Below are positions 12,242-24,535 of a stretch of 64,000 nucleotides of DNA, piece by piece. Under the pieces are notes generated by a model that worked only from the letters and a program-made list of their open reading frames with translations, did no database searches and had not been told where the DNA came from. The stretch covers positions 549,001 through 613,000 of the forward strand of contig NC_091664.1 in the NCBI RefSeq assembly GCF_042453785.1, in the 5' to 3' direction. Origin of the DNA: Malus domestica (Eukaryota; Streptophyta; Magnoliopsida; Rosales; Rosaceae). A program made the translations under genes and the position numbers. Numbering within the stretch: the first letter of the stretch is position 1; the number at the start of each line of letters is the position of its first letter.

Positions 12242-12250
12242 GGCACGTTA

Positions 12251-13275
12251 GGCCATCTCTAACCGAAGGGTCCAGAGGGCTAGAGGGTCGAAAATAGCCC
12301 TAAAACCGTCTCCAACCGAGGGCTAGGCCAGAGGGCTCGGGAATATGGGAGGGCCCCATGGAATTTCAAAGGGCCAAAGGGCCAAAAGGCTGGCTGCTTT
12401 CGACCAGCCAGCCAGCCCCGGGCTGGCTATTTTTTTTTTTATAGTTTTCCTATTGTTGTTGGTTATAACCGACATCATTAAATAATGATTTTTAATACTG
12501 TCGGTTATAGGCAAAATTTTTTATTTATTTACTATTAGTGTCGGTTATAATCGACACTAATAGTTTGAAATTTTTTTGAATATAACAGCTAGCTGAGTCA
12601 GCTAGCCGTTGGGTTTTTATTTTTTAATTTAAACATTTCTTTTCTTCCATCCCATCCACATAATTAAACTTCATACACCAACCAACATTGAATAACTCTT
12701 GAACAATAATAATTATATGATTCAATGTTCATTCAACGAAGAGTAACACTAAATACACATTAGTGGATCTATAATTTTAATATTGGGTGGTCTTAATTAA
12801 GGTATGTTTTACGCTAGTTTAACAGCTGGTTGGAACTTAACACTTATACACCTAGATAAGACCTACGCTTTATTAATTAAAATGTTAGGTGGAACAACCT
12901 CATTGAATAACAATTAAAAAAAATGTTAGGTGAGACCTATGCTTTTTCATATAACTTCTATTTTTTTCTATAACTTCTATTTCACAAAATTTGTTTCATA
13001 TTTTTTTTTAATTCTATTTTTTTTCCTATAACTTCCTAAACCATTGGATTTGAATTTAAGTTATAGTTTTTAAATAATAACTTATGTTTGGCCCTATAGC
13101 TCTCTGTTGGAGACAGTTTTTTGTGAAATGGCTAAAACGAGTCATCTAGCCCTCGGTTGGAGATGGAGACAAATATGGTCATGTACTGTTCATTAAAATA
13201 TTAATATCTTGGAGAATTTTGGAGGGGCAGAGGGCTAAAACAAGCCTTCTGGCTAGCCATCGGTTGGAGATAGCC
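12251..13275. mobile_element. MITE-like TIR element
   Basis: The left end GGCCATCTCTAACCGAAGG matches the reverse complement of the right end (GGCTATCTCCAACCGATGG), and internal copies of the motif lie near 12,307 and 13,150. Flanks are TTA and TTT, so a 3-bp target duplication is only partly preserved. The interior has small palindromes around 12,470-12,563. No coding capacity. It inserted right next to the solo LTR. Confidence 0.65.
12532..12563. repeat. Perfect 12-bp hairpin inside the MITE
   Basis: CTATTAGTGTCG at 12,532-12,543 is followed after 8 bp by its exact reverse complement at 12,552-12,563. A related sequence (GTCGGTTATA) lies 30 bp upstream, so these look like subterminal or internal palindromic repeats of the element. 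Confidence 0.7.
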
Positions 13276-13863
13276 TTTGATCATCCAAGGGCTCTCAATA
13301 GAGTTAGGGCGGCGGGATCCGGATCTGAGATGGTTGAACACTCTATAGCCAGTTAATACTTTTGCCCACCAATCCGCTCGGTTATGTAAATAACCTCTGG
13401 GTTGTGATGGTTCTTTATCTCTCTTAGTTGAGATTCTTTGAATTTTTTGTTCACATTTTATGCAATTGATCGCTGGGCATTTGAAGACGAACATGGAGGA
13501 AAAATTGGATAATTATCCTCCTAAACTGAGCAGTTATTATAATTATAACACGTTAAAAAAAATTGGAGCTCAAATTTGAAATTGCAATTGGTTTTTTTCC
13601 TTTCCTGCAAAAACTAAATCGTCTTCACTCTCAGGTATGTTACTTTGATGTTTGATTTATTTTTAATTTCCCTTTTTATCGTTAACTCTAGATTTGATCA
13701 AATATATAGGCTGATTGGTGAATCCCCAGTGATCGATGCGTTTTCAATATATGAGTTGGTGGTTTCATTCTTTTGGGTAACTTCGTTAAGTCTTTTTTCC
13801 TCCTGTCCATGAATTCATTTTAATTAATTTTTTAGAAATGTTCATTTTTGGTTTCTAGGAAAT
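13276..13863. other. Unassigned spacer
   Basis: This contains a minus-strand open frame (13,201-13,494, 97 codons) that overlaps the MITE end and has no recognised domain. The plus strand around 13,620-13,700 resembles a transcribed leader with a GT...AG-like interval, but no gene can be supported. Confidence 0.25.
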
Positions 13864-13866
13864 TAA

Positions 13867-14420
13867 GGCTCTGTTTGGTATTCTACTTGAATCCAATTTT
13901 TTTAACTCAAAAATAATTTTCAAGTTTTAGGCCTTAAAAACTTGTTTGGTATGACTATTTTTAAAAATTGAACTCAAGACTAACTCAAAAATATTGTCTA
14001 TTATCTAAAAACATAAAAAGTGAGTTTTTAGAGTTTTTAAATTTAAATTCACTCATTTCTTTTCTCTCCCTCCTCCCCTCACTACAAATCTATCTCTCTT
14101 TTGTTCTTTCTCTCCTCTTTTTTATTTTACCTTTGTCGTCTCTTCTCCAATCTGATGTCTTCATTCTCTCGATTCTTTCTCTCACTCCTCTTTCTCTCTA
14201 TCTCGTCCGATCCTCTCTCTTCTTTCCCTTTCCTTTAATCATCTCTTACTTTTTTTTCCCATCTTTCCTCTTTCTCCCTCTCCTACGACTCTCTCTTTTT
14301 AGATATCTTTGTCTATTTTAAAGCACAAACCAATCAAGTTTTTTAGTCTTAAAGAAAATTATTTTCAAGAAATATTTTGAGAAATGATAAAAAAATTTAA
14401 ATAGGATACCAAACATACAC
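13867..14420. mobile_element. PIF/Harbinger-type MITE
   Basis: Terminal inverted repeats are GGCTCTGTTTGGTATTC on the left and GTGTATGTTTGGTATCC (reverse complement of the right end). They are flanked by a 3-bp TAA duplication (13,864-13,866 and 14,421-14,423), fitting the TWA target preference of PIF/Harbinger elements. The centre is a long CT-rich tract that creates a spurious 117-codon leucine/serine-rich open frame. No transposase. Confidence 0.7.
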
Positions 14421-14423
14421 TAA

Positions 14424-14842
14424 AAGTTTGAACCTTTTTTATCTGCTTCTATTTCCTGCGCGCATACTTTTTTTATAGACAATTGGTGGACGATGTTTTG
14501 ATGGGAGGGCGGCTGTCACGTAGGACGACGATCTATGCTTTGTTTTATGGGCATGCCCATTTTCTTAACATGTGTCTCATATTTCCCATTCTGTTTTTCC
14601 TATTTTTCAATTCACGCTTTTCTCTTTCTCACTCTTCGCCCGTAGAGCCGTCAGGTGTGTCGAAGTGGTTGGATATGTTTGATGTGAAACAACTGGCGTG
14701 CTCTGAGAGGCTACGTGAAGGGTATATTTCTATTTTCTTTTTCTTCCATGTTTTATTTATTTATTGGCGATCAAATGATACTTTGTTCTTCTTCCATTTT
14801 GGAAGAAAAATGTTACAATTGCTCTATTCTGTAATGGTTTCA
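14424..14842 (+). other. Possible gene remnant, unidentified
   Basis: An open frame (14,483-14,920) contains a stretch at about 14,650-14,719 that reads as PSGVSKWLDMFDVKQLACSE. It follows a pyrimidine tract and 'cccgtag', so it could be a relic exon. I cannot name the family, and the same open frame runs on into a SINE, which argues against an intact gene. Confidence 0.2.
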
Positions 14843-14950
14843 AGGCTCTACAAAAAGGTCGTACCCAGTGCACAAGACTTCCGCTTTACGCAGGGTCTGG
14901 GAGAGGTGAATGTCGGCTAGCCTTACCCCAATTTATGAAGATGTCCTTAA
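14843..14950 (+). mobile_element. Au-type SINE fragment
   Basis: The stretch containing 'aaaaaggtcgtacccagtgc', 'gctttacgcagggtctggg' and 'gaggtgaatgtcggctag' matches the 5' half of the Au SINE family as I remember it from angiosperms. The 3' half is missing or degraded after 'ccccaatttatg'. Au SINEs are tRNA-derived, RNA polymerase III-transcribed retroposons without coding capacity. Identification rests on recalled consensus, not on a search. Confidence 0.7.
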
Positions 14951-17039
14951 TTGTTTATGTCATCTTTAGTTTATCTTAATAATGTAATCTACGATCAAAC
15001 CTATATGTAGTATGAACACTATATCAGAGAAGGGATTTTTATTTTCGTACTTTGTATTCAGAGGAAACAAAGAAGAACCATGGGAAGACATCTACAGTCG
15101 GTCCAAGAACAGTGATTATAGAATTTGGGTTCAACTCCTTCTTATTTCCTGTAATCAGTTCAACTTCTTATTTCCTTATATTCAGTTGGATTTCCTCTTC
15201 GTTGGGGTTGATTATAGAATTTGGGTTTGTCATTTGGTGTTTTAAGTATTCGTAAGAGTGTTTGCTTATTTTTTAGGGTGATATCCTTATCGCGTTGCCC
15301 TTTACATGGACCAAAATAAAGAAAGAGACTTGGAACCCTTACTTTCTGTAAGTTCTTTTAGGAAGGGGGAAAAGTACGGGTGGCACTACTTCTCCTTTTA
15401 TTTGAATAGGAGTGAGGAGACAAGAATGTATATACACTACAAGAAAAAAAAAGTCTAAGAACACAATTCATTGGTGCCCTTTTCAATTTCATTGAGCACA
15501 GATATGTATTTGTGCTTTTATGTTTCATTGAGCACAAAATTATCTCGAATTGATAAAGTAAACATGTTCTTTATCTGAGTATGCTTTGTCTATTTTTGTT
15601 ACTTCATGTTTCGATCACTTCTTTGCATAAATAAGATGCCGTGCAAGCAAGTAAAGCTTTCTGGGTTTTACATGTCTACTGATTTTGAAGCTGGAGTGTC
15701 AAACCATGAAAATGGTTGTCAGATTGCGGTTTAAGAGTTGCTTGACTATTAAATATTTTACGTTGTTTAAAATATTGTTCAACGAAGAGTTGCTTGGCTA
15801 TTAATTAGTGTAAGATTCAGAGGAATGTAGTTTATCATACTCAAGAGTGCAGGTAGTATTCTGTGATTTGGCATAATTTTGTATGTAATTGATTCTTCTT
15901 CTCTAATTCCCCTATTTCCTTTTGTTCTGTATATAATGGATCGTCTTAAATTTACAGGTTCATGGCTCATTCAGGCTTCAAATGATTTGATTACTTTCTT
16001 TTTAGGAATATGAACTGGAACAACTTCGAAGTTCGGGTGTAATTATTTGTCTTATCAAGTAATTAACTGTATCTTATCTGTTTGTTTTTCATGCATGGGA
16101 TTGTATTTTTGATTGGAAGGTTATAAAAATGAACACCTTTTACAGTGCTCCAAAATACGATAGATATACATGTTTTGCACAAATTAAAACAAGATTATTA
16201 CTACATTATGTATTCAATTTTAATTAAGGTACAATATCTATACCAAATAAAATAGGGTTGGCATATACACATTAAGAGAACAACCTCCATTTGCACTTTT
16301 AATAGAAAAAGGCTCGGGTATGATTGTAAAAACAAAAACAAAATTGTTAACCCATTTTTCTTAGAATAAAAACATGATTAGGCGATCTACTAATAAAGAG
16401 ATTGGAAACTAATGTAATAAACTTTCATCTTCTATAGGAAAATACAAACAAGTTAAGCATGACCAATTAAGAAAACACCATTTGCAAATACATAAAATTC
16501 GTCAATCAGCTCTCAACGAGTAAGAATGTCGATAGACAAATGAACACCTAATGCCTCCTAAAAAAGGCTGTTTTAATCCTCTCACACGCAAGTGTTGTTT
16601 CACTATTGCATGAAAACAACCAACACAATATATAATTAAAACCGCGTAGTGCCGGTAATTAAAAAAATGCCTCTTGCGTGACCATGATAAAAGAGACCAT
16701 GATTTAGTAATGGCACCATCACATTACAAGTAGACTTTATGTTTTTGTATGTACATATTGTGCATCGTTTTGTTTTGAATCAATGTATCAAAACATTCCA
16801 TCATTTGATCATGATATATAGCTTGAAAAATGTGACATACGCCATACAATTAAACATTAATGCCATTTTAGTTTACATAGTTATCAAACAAATTTCTTGC
16901 GCCCTTAAAGATGTCGTGCATTAGTTGTTTTCAATTTGTTTAGTGAGCCATTTTGACAATTACAATGAAAAAAACTAATGCAAGACATATATAGGGGCGC
17001 GTAGTGCACGTGATTGAAAAAAGGTCTCTCGCAAGTGCG
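14951..17039. other. Intergenic, mostly unrecognised
   Basis: AT-rich DNA with no convincing gene. At 15,435 'cactacaagaaaa' resembles one terminus of a CACTA transposon, followed by short repeats around 'attgagcaca' (15,490 and 15,532), but no matching opposite end was found. A motif built on 'gcgtagtgc' occurs near 16,645 and 16,997, each followed shortly by 'attaaaaaaatg' or 'attgaaaaaagg', suggesting a small dispersed repeat. Confidence 0.35.
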
Positions 17040-17488
17040 TGTGGATAGGATAATCTATATATAAATATATAGTTTTGTGAGATATTAAATTCTTCTTATC
17101 TCATTTTTAAATTTCTTAGATATTTTTTTAAAATATAATTTTGTTAGATTAATATTTTCTGCGAAAATGGAAGAGGAGTGGGGTTGGTCACGTCTTTTTT
17201 TCTTCTTCATTTTTTCAATAAAAACAATTTTAAGTTTCTGTTTTTTGTTACAATACTATGACTGCGTTTTATTTTGTATTTTCTTATTTTTATTTCTGTG
17301 AGATATTAAACGCTCTCACTCTCCTAAAATGGAGGAAGAGTGGCGTTGGTTGATTGGGTTAAATTCTTTTTATCTCATTTTTGTTATAAGAAAATAAATC
17401 AAGGATTTCCGCACGTCCCCTTTTTTATCTCTTTATTTTTCGTAATAAAACGAATTATAAATTTTTTCTTTCTGATAAAATTACACTC
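17040..17488. repeat. Repeat family X copy 2, retroelement insertion site
   Basis: This block is nearly the same as 33,180-33,760: both contain the 'tgcgttttattttgtatttt' segment, 'gtgagatattaaa', and the block around 'ctcctaaaatggagga'. The LTR retrotransposon inserted at the end of this copy, after CACTC (17,484-17,488). Confidence 0.75.
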
Positions 17489-18005
17489 TGTTTGTACCAT
17501 ACTTGACCAATCCCGAAACTACTGAGCACCGGTCAACGTTATACCGTCAAGGACCTAGAAGAGCTTCCCTTCAACCAGGAGGCCAATCACAAAGCGACAC
17601 GTGTCGTCATCAGAAGCCAATCACAGCTCGACACGTGTCAACATCAGAAGCCAATCACAACACGACACGTGTCGATGTTAGAACAAAACTAGAAACTCTC
17701 CTCTATAAATAGGGATCATTCTCCCACAATAATCTCGAATGTCATTTTTGTACTAAACTATTCACTAGAACTCACTAAACCAGAGCTTGAACCTATGTAT
17801 TTGTGTAAACCCTTCACAATTAATGAGAACTCCTCTACTCCGTGGACGTAGCCAATCTGGGTGAACCACGTACATCCTGTGTTTGCTTCCCTGTCCTTAT
17901 TCATTTATGTACTTATCTTCACTAGTGACCGAAGCAACCAAGCGAAGGTCACAAACCTGACACTTTCTGTTGTACCAAAGTCCTTGCTGATTTTGTGCAT
18001 CAACA
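17489..18005 (+). repeat. 5' LTR (517 bp)
   Basis: Contains three 34-bp tandem units, each with CCAATCAC followed by the palindrome GACACGTGTC (copies centred near 17,600, 17,634 and 17,668), then a TATA box TATAAATA at 17,704-17,711. The palindrome holds a CACGTG G-box, a known plant transcription-factor site. So U3 has a plausible enhancer array about 35-110 bp upstream of TATA. Confidence 0.95.
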
Positions 18006-18024
18006 TTTGGCGCCGTCTGTGGGA
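18006..18024 (+). other. Primer-binding site
   Basis: TTTGGCGCCGTCTGTGGGA directly follows the 5' LTR. TGGCGCCGT matches the 3' end expected of a plant tRNA-Asp (complement of ACGGCGCCA), and the remainder diverges. This is the normal place for minus-strand DNA priming. Confidence 0.75.
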
Positions 18025-18112
18025 AACGACACTTATTCCCACTCTCTTCAGCTTTGTCAAGCTGGTTTCCACCGCTCATACACTCTCTTTTGGCCAAGCA
18101 TCTCTCTCCGAT

Positions 18113-21100
18113 ATGGGGAGCGAAAGAAGCCACAGCACACATAATGACACCCCCGCTGGACCTAGTATGAAGCAACGAAAGCAGGAAGGAAATAAAGTTA
18201 CTCTTCAAGCTAAAGTCGATGAGCTAGAGGTTCAGAACAACAAGATAGCGATGAAGAATGAAGTCCTCCAGGAACAATATGAAAAACTTTTCGAGATGCT
18301 TCACGAGGCTAGGCAGGCTCAAACACATAAGCTCGTCGCCCCTGTTGAGGTTAACAATCAACTGAATGCCCCCCAACACAGAGGGTCGCCGATATCCGAC
18401 ACGGACATCCCTGATAGGGATCGAGCTACACATCAATGTGATAATCAACATGAGACTTCTCTCAACCCAGTTGCTTCAACCCGAAGCAGGAGAAGTAGAG
18501 GAAAACACCTCCTCACAGAGGGAGTGGAAGGATCAAAAGCTGTCTATCGCGATTGTCGAGACTTCCTAAAACAACGTCGAGAGAATCCCATCCACATAAG
18601 CTCGAAGATCAATGACCCAAGGGTTTCTGAAAGACTCGGTCCTCTTCCACGACCCAGGCCAGCCGCCAATCTAGGGAATGGGCAACAAGTCCCAGAAGAA
18701 TATGAAGGTACTGGGGACTCGAAAACATTCCGACATACTCACTCTAGAAGTCAGTGTGGCGAGTCCAAAGAAAGATCACGCTATCTTGATCAAACTTTCT
18801 TACTTCCAAGAGGCGATGGAGACTTAAAGAAGAAAACTTCGGTGGTGCACGACTCCGCTCAGGACCCCCTTGTCCTGCAGCTCCTTAAGGAAGTAAACAA
18901 GCTGAAGGCTGAACGTCAAGCCGAGATACCTGACTGGAACCAACCCAAGCCTGGCCCTCTCACAAGAAGGATCCTCAATACTCCCCTCTAAGCGAAGACA
19001 AAGCAGAAGCTTGACTTACAGCTCTATACTGGAAAGGAAGACCCGATTGAACACCTTAACCTCTTTGAGTCCACCATGGTATACCGGGGACACACCGACG
19101 AAGAACGGTGCCTTCTCTTCCCCTCCACCCTCTCTGGCGGAGCTTTAAACTGGTATTGTCGTCTTCCACCTGAGACAGTAGACTCATTTGAAGAGTTGAG
19201 GAAGCTGTTTATCTCTCAACACATCTTCCAAACCGATCGCTTGCATTCCGCAGATGACTTGTACACTATTCGCCAGAAGCCGGACGAGTCATTACGAAAG
19301 TACGCTGGCCGCTTCAGCCATGAGTATTCTCGCTGCGCTGAGGCAGATGACAAGACCGCCCTCAAGGCTTTCACGGCAGGCTTACGTGACTGTTTCTTCA
19401 AGTACATGATCAATGCCAACACTTGGAAGACTTACTCTGAGGTGATGACACAAGCTTACAACCATGCCTCCGCCGAGGCAAGGACATATCAAGGGAAACC
19501 CCCTACAGTCACCCCTTATCAGCAAGTAGGGAGTGGAGGCCAGATCCAACCGAATGAAAAGACCTCAACCTTCCAAATGGTAGCAGCACACCCCCCTGCC
19601 TTATTTAATGCTTCGCCAAGTCAGCAGACATATCAATCTCAGGGCAAAATGAAAGACTTCCATCCTCACCAATCTCATTTTAATAAAAAGAATAAGGGGC
19701 ACTATCGCGATAACTCAGGATATCGTCACAATAATGCCCGCCCCCAGGCAGTCAACGCAGTGGGCCAATCACGTGTCAAGACAGGCCCTACCCCGAGGTA
19801 TGAGACATACACCTCTTTGAATGCTACATGTGCTGCCATCTACCCCAGTATAGCTCACCTGATACCAAAGCCAAAGCCAAAACAGCCAGATTACAAGTCC
19901 ACGAAGAACACGGGAATGTTTTGCTGCTACCACGAGTATAATGGCCATGATAGTGAAAAGTGCATTATCCTCCGTGACCATATTGAAGCTCTGGCACGTG
20001 AAGGAAAAATTGATCAGTTCCTCCTTCACCCTCCGAGGGATAACCGTAACCAACGCCAGGTGAATGTGATATATTCCGTAAGCGGCGGCACACCCATGTC
20101 TGAATCTTCCAATAGGGCCATGAAAAGAAGTGAACGAACTTTGAGACCTGGCCATCAAGTGTTTCACGTGGAAGACATCAGAGGAGGCAAGTATCAAAAG
20201 CCTAACTGGGATCCAATATGTTTCTACCCTGAGGAAGAAAGAGGTATCATCTACCCTCACAATGACCCGCTGATCGTGGAAGCTCACATAGCAAATTTTG
20301 ATGTGAAACGAATCCTGATAGACACAGGTGCTTCAGTCAATATCATGTTTGCTGAAGCTTTCAAGGCACTTAATGTAGCGGAACACTTGCTCGATCGCTC
20401 GATTTCTCCTTTGATAAGCTTCTCTGGCGATATCGTGCAACCTTTAGGGAGTATACACTTACCCTTCACCATTGGTACAGGCCCCTACACAGCTACTATT
20501 ACCACTAACTTCTTAGTGGTCAACTGCCCAACGGCATACAATGTCATTTTTGGGCGCACAGGCATAAATGATCTCAAGGCCATGGTATCCACACATATGT
20601 TGTTGATGAAGTTTCCAACCCCTTTCGGCAATGGGTACATCAGGGGAGATCAACTTAGTGCTCGATCATGTTACAACACTTCAGTCAAACAACAACACCT
20701 GTCTGTCCCCAATGAGACTCTCTCTATACATAACCAAGTCGTAAAGACCAGTCCAGATGAATCCAACTCGGGTCTTCAGGATGGCAACAGTCAACCCGAC
20801 GACCCTCGAGATGACTCATTCACCCAGCAAGCACAACCCGCTGAAGAGTTAGAGAAAGTCTCTATCTCCAAAGACCATCCAGACCGCATGGTGAAGATTG
20901 GCACTACTTTGTCACCACCCCTTCGGTTGTCACTGATCTCCTTTTTGCAAGAGAACGCTGAGGTTTTCGCTTGGTCATATAAAGATATGCCGGGCATCTC
21001 TCCCGATATCATTTGTCACCACTTGAGTATTGATCCCAAGACCAAACCAGTAAAACAGAAGCGAAGATCTTATGATGTTGAGCGATACGAGGCGATGAAA

Positions 21101-24100
21101 GCAGAAGTTGAAAAACTCAAGGACATAGGCTTCGTCCGTGAAGTCAATTACCCAACATGGGTAGCAAATGTTGTCCTTGTTAAGAAAAATCCGACCAAGG
21201 AAAGTCTCCTGCTTCAAAAGGTCTTGTGGAGAATGTGTGTCGACTACACCGACCTAAACAAAAGATGCCCGAAGGATAGTTTCCTCCTTCCTCTCATTGA
21301 TAGACTTATAGACTCTACGGCAGGGTGTGAGCTCTTGAGCTTCATGGACGCTTATTCAGGATACAACCAAATCCTCATGAACCCCTCAGACCAAGAACAC
21401 ACAGCCTTCACTACTGACATGGGACTATATTGCTACAAAGTCATGCCTTTCGGCCTAAAGAATGCAGGAGCAACTTATCAGAGACTAGTCAATTCAATGT
21501 TCGCTGAACAGATTGGGAAGAGCATGGAAGTTTACGTTGATGATATGTTAGTCAAGAGCAAACATGCTGACCAACACATCATCAACCTATCTGAAACTTT
21601 CACCATTCTAAAGAGGTATCGAATGAGGTTGAACCCCAACAAATGTGCCTTCGGCGTGGGCTCTGGAAAATTCTTAGGCTTCATGATTAGCCAACGAGGC
21701 ATTGAAGCTAACCCCGAAAAGATCAAAGAAATCCTCGACATGAAAGAGCCAGTAACTTCAAAAGACATCCAAAGCCTTACTGGCAAGGTGGCAGCCTTAA
21801 CCAGATTCATCTCTAAGGCCACAGACAGATGTGCTCCTTTCTTCAAAGCACTCAAGGGAAATAAGAAGTACATTACATGGACGGAGGAATGTGCCAAGGC
21901 ATTCAGGAACCTCAAGGAGTACATGAGTAAAGCCCCTCTGCTCTCCAAACCAGAAGTTGGTGACACTCTCATTATCTATCTATCGGTTTCGGCTTCAGCA
22001 GTTAGTTCTGTTCTTATTTGAAAGGACAGTGGGGTCGAAAGGCCCGTCTACTACGCTAGCAAGGCCCTACAAGATGCGGAGACACGATACTCCAACATTG
22101 AGAAATTAGCTTTAGCATTGGTCATGTCTGCTCGAAAACTTCGCCCCTATTTCCAAGCACACGCCATTATCGTGCTTACCAATCACCCTCTTCGACAGAT
22201 ACTCCAGAGTCCTGACACGTCTGGGCGAATGATCAAATGGGCAATATCATTGGGTGAGTTTGACATCTCCTACCAACCAAAACCAGCCGAAAAAGGTCAG
22301 GCTGTAGCAGATTTCATAGCCGACTTCACATATCCTGTTGACATTGCTTCTACACCTGAAGCAATAGCTTCATTACCATCGGAAGCTCAGAAGATAGAAT
22401 CAACAACCCCAACATGGAGTCTGTATGTTGATGGCTCATCCAACCAACAGGGCTGCGGAGCAGGATTAGTCCTTACTACCCCCGACAAAGTGGCGATGGA
22501 ATACGCTCTTCGTTTCAAATTCAAGGCATCGAACAATGAGGCCGAATACGAAGCCCTTCTAGCAGGCTTACGTTTGGCCAAGCACCTCGGGGTTAAACGA
22601 ATTGATATCTTCAGTGACTCCCAATTAGTGGTCAACCAAGTCACGAATAACTTTGATGCTAAGGATAGCTCCATGGCAACATATCTTGCGCAAATGCGAC
22701 TTTTGCTCAAGCACTTCCACTACCAGATCACCCAAGTTCCTCGAACGGCAAACAGTCATGCAGACGCTTTGGCTCGCCTCGCCTCGGCAGTGGAAGACAA
22801 GATTGGGAGAAAAATTCATGTCGAATTGTTGGCAGCACCAAGCACCATGGTCATGGAAGTGTGCAATTTACAACAAGGAGATAGTTGGATCACCCCAATT
22901 TATAAATTCCTTGCTCATGGCAGCCTCCCAATTGACAAAGTCCAAGCTAAGCAGATTCGATACAAGTCTGCCCGATACCTGATCATTAATGACCAACTCT
23001 ACAAGCGCGGTTTTACCCTGCCATACCTAAGATGCCTTACACCTGCGGAGGCGGAAATTGTCCTTCGGGAAATACATGAAGGAGTCTGCGGAGATCATGC
23101 TGGGTCTCGATCCCTAGCACACAAGACTTTTCGCCAAGGATACTATTGGCCAACACTCCACCAGGATGCCATCAGAATATCACGCTCATGTGATAAGTGT
23201 CAACGCTACGCAACTATCCCTCACTCCCCTCCCGAGCCGCTCACTCCTATGATCAGCCCTTGGCCCTTTGCCCAATGGGGACTTGATTTGATCGGCCCAA
23301 TGTCTGCAGGGAAAGGCAAGGTCCGCTATGCAATCGTTGCAGTTGACTACTTCACAAAGTGGGCTGAAGTAGAACCCTTGGCAACCATTACTGAGGGAAA
23401 AATAGAAGACTTCGTATGGAAGCACATCCTCTGCAGATTCGGCATTCCCAATGCGATAGTCACGGACAATGGGCGGCAGTTCGACAACAAGAAGTTCAAG
23501 ATATTCTGCTCTAAGTTCAACATCAACTTATGTTTTGCCTCTCCAGCCCATCCCCAGTCTAACGGACAAGTCGAGGCTGTTAACAAAATAATCAAGCGCA
23601 CTCTGAAAACTAGCTTGGACAAAGCTAAAGGTTGTTGGCCAGAATTCGTACCCCAAGTTCTTTGGTCATATCGCACTTCATATCGGACTTCCACAGGAGA
23701 AACTCCATTCTCACTTGCTTTTGGTACAGAAGCAGTTGTCCCGGTTGAGCTTGAGCAAGCAACATACCGAATCCAGAACTACATACAGAGTGAGAACGAC
23801 AAGCAACTCACCCTCAACCTGGATCTAGTCGAGGAACACAGAAATCAGGCTCACCTGAGGAATGTCGCCTATAAGCAGCGCATCTCCAACTACTACGACT
23901 CAAAGGTCAAACCTCGCTCTTTTAAAGTGGGAGACTGGGTACTGAAGAAAAGATTACTCTGTGATAGAGTCCCGAGTGAAGGAACACTCAGTCCTAACTG
24001 GGACGGACCGTTCGAGGTCGTCGGCATCAGCCGCCCTGGCTCCTACAAGCTCAGAAGCTCCGACGGCAAGACCCTTGGCCATCCATGGAATGCTGACCAC

Positions 24101-24121
24101 TTGAAGTACTATTACAAATAG
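18113..24121 (+). pseudogene. gag-pol polyprotein of the Tat element, two in-frame stops
   Basis: From an ATG at 18,113 one frame runs about 2,003 codons to 24,121, interrupted only by TAA at 18,989-18,991 and TGA at 22,019-22,021. The gag N-terminus is a charged coiled coil, and capsid-like sequence begins after the first stop. A CCHC-type knuckle lies near 19,920. The aspartic protease motif DTGAS is at 20,321. Reverse transcriptase carries YVDD at 21,533. The second stop falls at the RT to RNase H boundary. A second RNase H starts near 22,420 (YVDGSS). Integrase has an HHCC zinc finger (about 23,076-23,205) and D,D-E residues in GLDLIGP, VTDNGRQF and NGQVEAVNK. No chromodomain is seen. Both stops are single codons in otherwise intact frame, so decay is slight. 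Confidence 0.92.
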
Positions 24122-24535
24122 ACTCACATTGTACAAGTGTTAAGCTACAGCCGTTCGGCATCCTATGTAACAAAGACCATTTGGTATGAATTCAATAAAG
24201 AGGTGATTTAGCCAACTCGACCCTAAACTCTTTTACATTCTGGGCAATGAAACACTCAAGTATTGAAGCTTCAACGCACATGTTTCCAATACAGAATAAA
24301 ATCTAAGTATATGTCAACAAGACTATACAAATGATCTATGCAAACATAGTCAAACATTCATCAATGATAGGGCAAACACTTGAAGCTTGATAATACAAAC
24401 ACTTGCTTGATAATGCAAATACTCATAAACATACAAAGCAAAACAAAAAAAAAACCCTCGAGTTTATAACATGGCACATGCCATACAAACAATAAACTAG
24501 TGCAGGCAGAGTACATGCAGAAAGTGAAAGCACTT
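24122..24535. other. Spacer between pol and the antisense gene
   Basis: AT-rich sequence inside the element with small reiterations of 'caaacacttg' and 'ataatgcaa' (24,360-24,430). It would form the 3' flank of both the plus-strand pol gene and the minus-strand gene, i.e. a convergent arrangement. Confidence 0.5.

Noticed and set aside
13968..14321. 117-codon Leu/Ser-rich membrane-like protein
   Set aside because: It is the translation of the CT-rich middle of a MITE with a TAA target duplication.
15434..15460. CACTA transposon end (cactacaagaaaa)
   Set aside because: Only one terminus was seen; no inverse end or 3-bp target duplication within several kb, so an element cannot be defined.
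17861..18112. Upstream ATG extending gag into the LTR
   Set aside because: The extension covers the end of the LTR and the primer-binding site, which are not protein-coding in LTR elements. ATG at 18,113 is the sensible start.
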